IMG/VR virus record: IMGVR_UViG_3300044960_000240 | Span: 1-36,248 of that record | DNA length: 36,248 bases | Strand: one strand, 5' to 3' | DNA from: a virus | In this document: positions 31,359 through 36,248 of the stretch, piece after piece | How the letters are laid out: each line of letters starts with the position of its first letter | Position numbering within the stretch: position 1 is the first letter of the stretch | Translations under genes and position numbers: made by a program | The notes under the pieces: generated by a model | Seen by the model: the letters and a program-made list of their open reading frames with translations, nothing else | The model's database searches: none | What the model was told of the DNA's origin: nothing

Positions 31359-33587
31359 TCATCCCCTCGCGGCCAGGCGTTGCTCGAACTCCGCGTCCAG
31401 CTCCCGCTGGATGCGGAAGTAATCGCTCGACTGCCACGCCTGCCAGAACTCCTCATCGCGCTCGGCGAGTGCCTCGCCGGCGGATCGGCGTGCATCGAGC
31501 GTCTGCCAATAGGCGTGCTTCTCGGTGTCGGAGCGCAGCTCGTGCACTGTCACCTGCACCGGCGCGCCGCCCTCGGCCTCGAGCTGCGCCATGTAGCGCT
31601 GCGCCTCGGCATCGAGCGGCCGCGGCTGAATGCGCGGACGCTCGAGCGGGTGGCGGAAGTCCGGCCGCACAATGCGAGGCGCCTTGATCGTCGGATCCGC
31701 GCCGGCGGTCCCTTGCGCACCAGCCAGCAGGCGCGCTGTCGCCAGCTCGTCCATGCGCCGCTCGGCATCGAGCTGCGCGCGCGCGGCCTTGAGGAACGCC
31801 CGGCGGTTGCGCGCATGCTCGCGCGCCGCCGCCGCATCATTGAATGCCGCCGGGTCCACGCACTCCGCGAAGCAGATGTAGCGCCCATCGGCCGTATAGA
31901 CGTGCACTCCCTTGTGCAGCTCCTGCGGGTCAAAGCGCGCGACCACCTTGCGCCCGGCCAGGTCCACCAGGTCCGCGGACCAGTAGCGGTTGGCGAGCCG
32001 CTCGCCGACCATGCGCCCCGAGTCGAGCTTGATCGTGCCATCGCGCCCGACTGCGATCTCCTCGGTCGCGAGCAGCCACAGCCGCATCTGCGCCTCTGTC
32101 GGCCGCCGAGGAATCAGCCGCACATAGGATTCTTCGAACACTCGATCGAAGGATCGTCCCTTGGCGATACCGGAACGCCGGCCCTCGCGCGCGTTCCACG
32201 CCGCAACCTCGCGCTCGATCACGCGCTCCAAGTCAGCCAGCGGGACGGCGCGATGCTTGCCGTCGTAGTCGGGCTTGTCCACGGTCGAGGAGCCGGTCCA
32301 GGCGCCGGCGAACTCCGGCGCCTTGTCGATGTATTCGCCGATGCCGCCGACGCCGAAGGCACGCTCGACCGGCTTCGCCTGGCCGTGGCCCGGGGTGGCC
32401 CACATCACGCGCACGCCGAGCAGCTGGAAGACGCCGAGCGGCTCCTCCTCGCGCACGCGGAAGCGGAATCGGTGCCGGACGCCGCCGGACATCGTCTTGT
32501 TCGCGGCTGCGAGCGTGTTGTCTATGAGCACCGCGTCGGGAATGCCGTAGCGCCTGCACAGGTCGCCGAAAGAAAGGCGGATGACCTCGGTGTGCTCGGT
32601 TTTGTCCGTCCTCCAGGCCAAAATCTTCGAGCTGTAGACGTCCTGCCAGTACCAGGTCTGAGCACGCCGGACTTCGCCGTCGGGGAAGCGCACCCAGAGG
32701 TTGTGCTTGTAGCCATCGGCGTTGACGATGGCGAGCGCAGTGAGCGCCGCGCGCACGCGCGCCTGAGCCGGGTAGAGCTGCATGGCGGCCTTACGCCCTT
32801 CCCGGGCCAGCACGCGCACGTGACGCGGTATCGCTTGCAGCCGGCGCAACAGCGTCCGGTTCGAAGGTATGGACCAGTCCGGGCGAGCCTTGGCCGCGCG
32901 GCGCAGCCGGTCGATGCACGCCGCTGCGCTGCGGCGCTCGGGAGCGAGATACTCGGCCTTGAGGAACTCCCACGCCTCGGCGCTCATCGGCGCCGTCGCG
33001 ACGCGACCTCTGTGGCCGGGCGCCAATAAATAGAGCCAGAGGTGCTCGGGCTGGCCCTTGACCAGGCCGAGGTAACGCCACAGCGTCGGCTCGGAGATCC
33101 CCCGCTCGCGCTGCAGAGCAGAGACCACGGCGGTGCCATCGAAGCCGAGCCCGCGCAGCCTGTGGTACTCCTGCACGATCACGAGGCGCCGGCGCGCCTC
33201 GGCCTTCAGGCGCTCGGGCTGCGCCTCGAAGGTCTCTGCGAGTGATTCGGAGCGGGCGTCTGGCGTCGCACCAGAGCCGGGGGAGGAGTTGCCGGCCTCG
33301 CTATCGAGCGCCCGCATGCAAGAAAAAGCCCCGGCGGCGGCGAGGGAGGAGGATTCCGCCGCCGGGGCGCCAGAGAGGAACATCCTCTCCGCAAGAGCTG
33401 CCTGGACGTCGGACGGCAGATCGGCGATTCGATAGACGCGCTTCTTGCCGCCGCGCCCCGGCTGCCGGTACGCCGTCCAGCCTTGCTTCTTCGCGCGCTT
33501 GTGAACATTTTGGCGAGCTATGCCGAGGGCGGCCGCGATCTGGCGCTCGGACACCACTGTCGCGGCTCCGTCAGCCTCTTTTTTCAT
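31359..33587 (-). CDS. A: MuA-type DDE transposase
   Basis: 742 aa. N-terminal Mu-type HTH (SERQIAAALGIARQNVHKRA, then KKQGWTAYRQPGRGGKKRVY), additional end-binding helices (~120-260), and the integrase-fold core with D291 (VNADGYKHNL), D356 (VLIDNTLAAANK) and E408 (HGQAKPVERAFG). The D-D and D-E spacing (65, 52) is close to MuA (67, 56). The C-terminal region has the Mu-type beta barrel (VHVYTADGRYICFAECVD) and a tail for contact with B. It carries out strand transfer for integration and replicative transposition. ATG 33587 overlaps the upstream gene by 17 bases. Confidence 0.96.
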   Translation of the reverse strand: MKKEADGAATVVSERQIAAALGIARQNVHKRAKKQGWTAYRQPGRGGKKRVYRIADLPSDVQAALAERMFLSGAPAAESSSLAAAGAFSCMRALDSEAGNSSPGSGATPDARSESLAETFEAQPERLKAEARRRLVIVQEYHRLRGLGFDGTAVVSALQRERGISEPTLWRYLGLVKGQPEHLWLYLLAPGHRGRVATAPMSAEAWEFLKAEYLAPERRSAAACIDRLRRAAKARPDWSIPSNRTLLRRLQAIPRHVRVLAREGRKAAMQLYPAQARVRAALTALAIVNADGYKHNLWVRFPDGEVRRAQTWYWQDVYSSKILAWRTDKTEHTEVIRLSFGDLCRRYGIPDAVLIDNTLAAANKTMSGGVRHRFRFRVREEEPLGVFQLLGVRVMWATPGHGQAKPVERAFGVGGIGEYIDKAPEFAGAWTGSSTVDKPDYDGKHRAVPLADLERVIEREVAAWNAREGRRSGIAKGRSFDRVFEESYVRLIPRRPTEAQMRLWLLATEEIAVGRDGTIKLDSGRMVGERLANRYWSADLVDLAGRKVVARFDPQELHKGVHVYTADGRYICFAECVDPAAFNDAAAAREHARNRRAFLKAARAQLDAERRMDELATARLLAGAQGTAGADPTIKAPRIVRPDFRHPLERPRIQPRPLDAEAQRYMAQLEAEGGAPVQVTVHELRSDTEKHAYWQTLDARRSAGEALAERDEEFWQAWQSSDYFRIQRELDAEFEQRLAARG

Positions 33588-33909
33588 CTTCGCACTCCAG
33601 TTTTTCTTCTTGCGCTCGCAGCCGCTTGACTAGCCTCGCTGCCGCCTCCGGGTTGCGCCGCGCCCAGCGCACCAGGTACGCGGGCTCATCGCCCATGTGC
33701 GCCATGACTTCGGCTTCGAACTTCGCGCGTTGGTCGCGGTCCTTGAGCTTCACCGCGTACCGATGGAGGGAGGACTTCGAGATCCCCTTGCCGAGGCGCT
33801 TGAAGCGTTCGGCAAGCTCGGCGTAGCCGGAAAAATTGGCCTCGCGGATCGCCCGCTCGATCATCTCGCGCGCGATCGCGGGCAGCAGGTCAATCTTCGA
33901 TGGCTTCAC
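33571..33909 (-). CDS. Second DUF3486-like protein next to transposase A
   Basis: 112 aa from GTG 33909, overlapping the upstream stop as GTGA. The first ~60 residues closely parallel the small terminase at 22968-23507: LPAIAREMIERAIREANFSG against LPPDVRAWLDQALAEGNFSG, and ISKSSLHRYAVKL against ISKSSIHRYGANL. The C-terminus differs: VMAHMGDEPAYLVRWARRNP, then an Arg/Glu-rich helix. The protein lacks the terminase's oligomerisation part, so it is more likely a DNA-binding regulator or end-binding factor acting with A. It is not a typical gene of Mu. Confidence 0.8.
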   Translation of the reverse strand: MKPSKIDLLPAIAREMIERAIREANFSGYAELAERFKRLGKGISKSSLHRYAVKLKDRDQRAKFEAEVMAHMGDEPAYLVRWARRNPEAAARLVKRLRAQEEKLECEDEKRG

Positions 33910-34343
33910 CGCCGCCCCCGGATGCGTTCCTTGAGCAGCCGCTCGCGGACCGCGAGTTCGACCTTCTGCTTCTCGATGCGGCCAAGTTCGGTGAGGATGG
34001 CGTCCTCGCCCGCCAGCACGCGGCTCCCGCGTTTGCGCGCGAGCAGTTCCTGCAGCGCGGTCGTCTCGCACGCTACCTCGAATGCAGCGGCATACTCGAA
34101 CGGGAAACGGTGCCCCTCTCGGGACTCTGCCCTCCAGGCATCGAGCTGGTACTTGCTGATGTCCTGGCCGATCAGTTCCGCCATGCGCGCCGCGATCTCG
34201 TAGCGGCTCTTTGAGGAGCGTTTCAGCGCCGCTGAAAGGACCCCGCACAGTTCCGCCGCGTAATTGAGACTCCCTTCCACGAGCTCGGGCGCCTGCGGCA
34301 AATCGAACAGGTCAATAGTCGATGTGTCCTTGGGGGCGCGCAC
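33906..34343 (-). CDS. Conserved early protein of Mu-like phages
   Basis: 145 aa from a GTG. N-terminal DLFDLPQAPELVEGSLNYAA, then a helical region (LCGVLSAALKRSSKSRYEIA, then ARMAELIGQDISKYQLDAWR) and a segment RFPFEYAAAFEVACETTALQ with ELLARKRGSRVL. A C-terminal coiled helix (LTELGRIEKQKVELAVRERLLK, in two stretches) follows. I recall this arrangement upstream of transposase genes in Mu-like prophages of several proteobacteria. The helix pair RYEIAARM..ISKYQLDAW resembles an HTH. Probably a DNA-binding early factor. Confidence 0.78.
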   Translation of the reverse strand: MRAPKDTSTIDLFDLPQAPELVEGSLNYAAELCGVLSAALKRSSKSRYEIAARMAELIGQDISKYQLDAWRAESREGHRFPFEYAAAFEVACETTALQELLARKRGSRVLAGEDAILTELGRIEKQKVELAVRERLLKERIRGRR

Positions 34344-34345
34344 GG

Positions 34346-34714
34346 CTATTTCTCAGGAGCCTGATTTACATTGACAGCGGCTGCCTCGCTGTTACGCTTC
34401 CCCCCGAAGCGGCCCTTCTGCGGGCGGCCGGCGCCTCGGGAGAAGGGGATGTCCCAGCGCTTGCGCTTGGGACGGCCGTCGCGCTCGTAGCGCGATGGCC
34501 AGATCTGGTGCGGACGCAGGCCGATCGCCTCGGCGAGGATCTGCTCCGCATTCGGCCACTGGCGATTGAGCGCAACGCGCAGAGATCCCTCGGCGAATCC
34601 GTGGGCAAGCGAAAGGCGGCGAATGGATGAACCAGCCTTGCGAATCGCGGCGACCACATCGGCTGGATGCCAGTCCTGCGGGACTGGTTTTTTGGCCGAG
34701 GTATGCGTGCGCAT
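34346..34714 (-). CDS. ner: Ner/Nlp-family early regulator
   Basis: 122 aa. Residues ~13-75 match Ner: QDWHPADVVAAIRKAGSSIR, then RLSLAHGFAEGSLRVALNRQ and PNAEQILAEAIGLRPHQIWP. The C-terminus is basic and Gly-rich (KRKRWDIPFSRGAGRPQKGR). In Mu, Ner binds between the divergent early and repressor promoters and turns both down. It is the first gene of the early operon, directly beside the operator palindrome. The -10 of the best early promoter candidate lies only 8 bases before this ATG, which suggests a leaderless transcript. Confidence 0.92.
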   Translation of the reverse strand: MRTHTSAKKPVPQDWHPADVVAAIRKAGSSIRRLSLAHGFAEGSLRVALNRQWPNAEQILAEAIGLRPHQIWPSRYERDGRPKRKRWDIPFSRGAGRPQKGRFGGKRNSEAAAVNVNQAPEK

Positions 34715-34831
34715 CGGGAATAGACTACTCGCACGAATGCGCGATAGTCAAGCATGAGCGTGCGAGTGTGCCACCGGATGCAGCTTGCGATCAGTCCAGA
34801 ATGTGACGTATCGCGAAGGTAATTGCATTAA
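34715..34831. promoter_or_regulatory. Divergent early / repressor control region
   Basis: The intergenic region holds a 27-bp imperfect palindrome (34723-34749, outer arms GACTA and TAGTC) containing CTCGCACG, plus an inverted CGTGCGAG at 34759-34766. The 12-mer CTCGCACGAATG at 34728-34739 recurs inside the repressor gene (34964-34975). For the early operon the best promoter is TTGACT (about 34751-34746), 18 bases, then TAGTCT (34727-34722), overlapping the palindrome. For the repressor: TTGCGA (34785-34790), 18 bases, TATCGC (34809-34814). Both promoters would be covered by repressor or Ner. The binding roles are inferred. Confidence 0.65.
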
Positions 34832-35710
34832 GTGACTGATAGAACAAAGAAAAAGGCGGAACGTTTATTGGGCGCAAAAGATGCCGAGGCGGGTGCAACT
34901 TTGGAGGTGCAAGTTGCATCCAGAATCGCTGAAGTCGCAGACGCCGTCGGGGGAAACAGCGCGCTCGCACGAATGTGCGGACTATCGGAGTCGGTGATCC
35001 GAAAGTGGCGTCGCGGGGAGTCCGAGCCAACCACTAGCGACCTGGTCGCGATTGCGCGGGCAGGAGACGTGACGGTCGAATGGCTCGCCACGGGCGCGGA
35101 GCCCAAGCGGCGCGGTATGCTTTCCAAGATCAGCAAGGCGCGCGATGCGGTGGTGCTCTTTTGTCAGCGCCGCTCTACGGTTCCACCTGAAGTACTGCCG
35201 CGTCTGATGGAGGAGGCGGTGGAGTATCAGCTCGATGTCGAGGGGTTGGAGCAGCGCCACGGCGCTGAATATCCGAAGCCCTCCGTCGTCGGCGACTTCG
35301 TCCTGGTGCCGCGCTACGACATCGCGGGTTCAGCGGGGCACGGCTCGCTCGTCTCGAGCGAGCAAGTGGTCGATTACCTGGCGTTTCGCGCTGACTGGGT
35401 AAGAAACGTGCTCGGCGTCGCTCAAAAGGATCTGGTGCTGATCAGCGTGAAGGGCGACAGCATGGCGCCGACTCTATCTGATGGCGACCTGATACTGGTT
35501 GATCGCTCAAGGGAACGCATCGAAGATAGTGGCATCTATGTGATTCACCTCGACGACGCGCTCTTGGTCAAGCGCATTCAGCGTCACCTTGATGGCACAT
35601 TAACGGTTCGCAGCGACAACGAGAGGTATAGCGCCGAGCAGGTATCAGCGGAAAGTGCAACGTCGCTCAGGGTAGTCGGTCGTGTGGTATGGGCCTGCCG
35701 ACGAGTCTAG
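34832..35710 (+). CDS. Phage repressor, HTH plus S24/LexA-type peptidase domain
   Basis: 292 aa from GTG 34832. N-terminal HTH at ~42-72 (NSALARMCGLSESVIRKWRR, then GESEPTTSDL); C-terminal S24 peptidase (LexA/CI-like) with Ser210 (VKGDSMAPTLSDGD) and Lys247 (DDALLVKRIQR). Ala-Gly pairs at 165-166 and 168-169 just before the peptidase domain are candidate self-cleavage sites. It should maintain lysogeny by blocking the early promoter and could respond to RecA and DNA damage. This differs from Mu, whose c repressor has no peptidase domain. Start codon and promoter face away from the early operon. Confidence 0.93.
   Translation: MTDRTKKKAERLLGAKDAEAGATLEVQVASRIAEVADAVGGNSALARMCGLSESVIRKWRRGESEPTTSDLVAIARAGDVTVEWLATGAEPKRRGMLSKISKARDAVVLFCQRRSTVPPEVLPRLMEEAVEYQLDVEGLEQRHGAEYPKPSVVGDFVLVPRYDIAGSAGHGSLVSSEQVVDYLAFRADWVRNVLGVAQKDLVLISVKGDSMAPTLSDGDLILVDRSRERIEDSGIYVIHLDDALLVKRIQRHLDGTLTVRSDNERYSAEQVSAESATSLRVVGRVVWACRRV
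34964..34985. promoter_or_regulatory. Candidate intragenic repressor operator
   Basis: Inside the repressor gene the 12-mer CTCGCACGAATG is repeated exactly, followed by TGCGGACTATC. The upstream copy is followed by CGCGATAGTC. The matching 12-mer and the ACTAT element suggest an auxiliary operator that could loop with the intergenic one. A chance repeat is not excluded. Confidence 0.4.
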
Positions 35711-35723
35711 GAAAGGAGGATAG

Positions 35724-36047
35724 ATGGCGCTGATTAAATGCAGTGAATGCGGTAAGGAAGTGTCCGAGAAAGCTGCTGCTTGCCCGAGCTGTGGCAATCC
35801 CATCTCGGCGTCGAATAGCAGCGAGGTCCAGCGAGTGTCAATTGAGAGCGCGCCTGTCTTAACCACGCAGTCCACAGGGAAAGGGCCGAAGGGGGTGCAA
35901 TTGGTTGGCATCCTTCTCATGGCCGCGGGGCCGGTGAGCTGCGTCTTGAGCCCGACCGGAAACATTTTCTCCGTGATTGCGTTCTTCCTTCTTGGTCTAT
36001 GCATCTACTTCGCTGGCTCCATCGCGGCCTGGTGGAGGCACGGATAG
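35724..36047 (+). CDS. Zinc-ribbon protein with two transmembrane segments
   Basis: 107 aa, AGGAGG a few bases before ATG 35724, 13 bases after the repressor stop, so likely co-transcribed with it in lysogens. N-terminal zinc ribbon with C6, C9, C20 and C23 (KCSECG and CPSCG), a Ser/Thr-rich linker (about 28-52), then two hydrophobic segments: GVQLVGILLMAAGPVSCVL (57-75) and FSVIAFFLLGLCIYFAGSIA (about 82-101). Visibly less GC-rich than the rest. It has the features of a moron gene product, possibly superinfection exclusion or membrane sensing. It has no counterpart among the Mu core genes. Confidence 0.85.
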   Translation: MALIKCSECGKEVSEKAAACPSCGNPISASNSSEVQRVSIESAPVLTTQSTGKGPKGVQLVGILLMAAGPVSCVLSPTGNIFSVIAFFLLGLCIYFAGSIAAWWRHG

Positions 36048-36248
36048 CCGACTCTCAAATCAAGTGGCACAACGCCCGTCTGCGAAGCTGCACCCCAGCC
36101 ACTTGATTTGAGACCTCCTCATAAGCGGCTTCTCGTAACCCTATGATTTCTCCCGGGAACGTCCCACGCTCCCGGTGGATCCAACTTAGTCCCGCACCCT
36201 CAAACCATCTGGCAGCGCACACTGCCATTGCGCGCGCTCGTCGTCGCG
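36048..36248. repeat. Repressor-end region with two end-type sites and flank
   Basis: No gene. Two copies related to the sites at 30-70 are present: ACTCTCAAATCAAGTGGC at 36051-36068 (inverse orientation, as expected for the opposite end) and GCCACTTGATTTGAGACC at 36098-36115 (same orientation as the left-hand sites). The true terminus is not resolved. CA dinucleotides at 36070-36071 and 36120-36121 are candidates. The sequence after about 36135 looks like host or unrelated flank. Confidence 0.6.

Noticed and set aside
36098-36115. Outer end-type site as the border of an IS21-like element
   Set aside because: Some insertion sequences have repeats of similar appearance, but no istA/istB-like gene is in the window and the same core occurs at both phage ends.
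22-36126. TAAGC at 25-29 and 36122-36126 as a 5-bp target duplication
   Set aside because: A 5-bp match is weak, and this choice leaves the left end without the TG expected of Mu-type termini. Kept only as a hint.
36139-36155. CCTATGATTTCTCCC as a further end site
   Set aside because: Only the central ATGATTT is shared; the flanks do not match.
1-36248. tRNA, rRNA, CRISPR array or site-specific integrase
   Set aside because: No cloverleaf-like, repeat-spacer or tyrosine/serine recombinase signatures were seen; the phage integrates by DDE transposition.

Overview
The window holds an essentially complete Mu-like transposable phage (a prophage, or a virion genome with short flanks) from a GC-rich proteobacterium. 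The sequence alone does not fix the host. It is written in the reverse of the usual Mu orientation. The repressor end lies at the right (about 34.7-36.1 kb). Almost every other gene is on the minus strand and runs leftward to the tail-fibre end near position 145. There is a DDE transposase of the MuA family with a MuB-type ATPase, plus Ner, Gam, GemA and Mor homologues. There is a tape-measure protein and a G/GT frameshift pair but no contractile sheath, baseplate or gpJ/W set, so the particle should be a long non-contractile-tailed (siphovirus) transposable phage of the B3/D3112 layout, not a myovirus like Mu.

Right to left: (1) 36.05-36.12 kb, end-type repeats; a zinc-ribbon membrane protein and an S24/LexA-type repressor on the plus strand; an operator region at 34.72-34.83 kb. 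(2) 34.7-26.2 kb, the early block: Ner-like protein, a conserved early protein, a small protein whose domain duplicates the small terminase subunit, transposase A, ATPase B, several DNA-binding proteins (one with three Myb-like repeats), Gam, GemA and the Mor-type activator. (3) 25.8-23.8 kb, lysis: amidase, an exported protein, a three-TM holin, a DksA/TraR-type zinc finger and a membrane coiled-coil protein. (4) 23.8-21.4 kb, packaging: gp26-like protein, small and large terminase. (5) 21.4-12.2 kb, head: portal, a G8-like adhesin, MuF head protein, a single ORF that fuses prohead protease, scaffold and major capsid, an exported small protein and the connector. (6) 12.2-0.15 kb, tail: gp10-like protein, terminator, tube, G/GT chaperones, tape measure, hub with an inserted lectin-like domain, distal protein, fibre, fibre assembly factor and a permuted papain-fold protein.

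Genes are tightly packed. Most junctions are ATGA, GTGA or TGATG overlaps, which implies translational coupling in a few long transcripts. One Mor-family activator gene is seen and no separate C gene, so Mor probably drives all late transcription. Breaks in the coupling coincide with hairpins or a recurring CTTAAAT-like motif (9.9, 12.9, 16.05, 17.6 and 25.8 kb). A secreted nuclease-fold gene runs against the operon at 16.1 kb and looks like a moron.

The most interesting points are the protease-scaffold-capsid fusion, a textbook A AAA AAC frameshift site, the second copy of the small-terminase domain beside the transposase, the triple-Myb early protein, exported and adhesin-like proteins inside the head module, and accessory genes at 16.1 and 35.7 kb. 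No defence system, CRISPR array, tRNA or site-specific integrase was seen.
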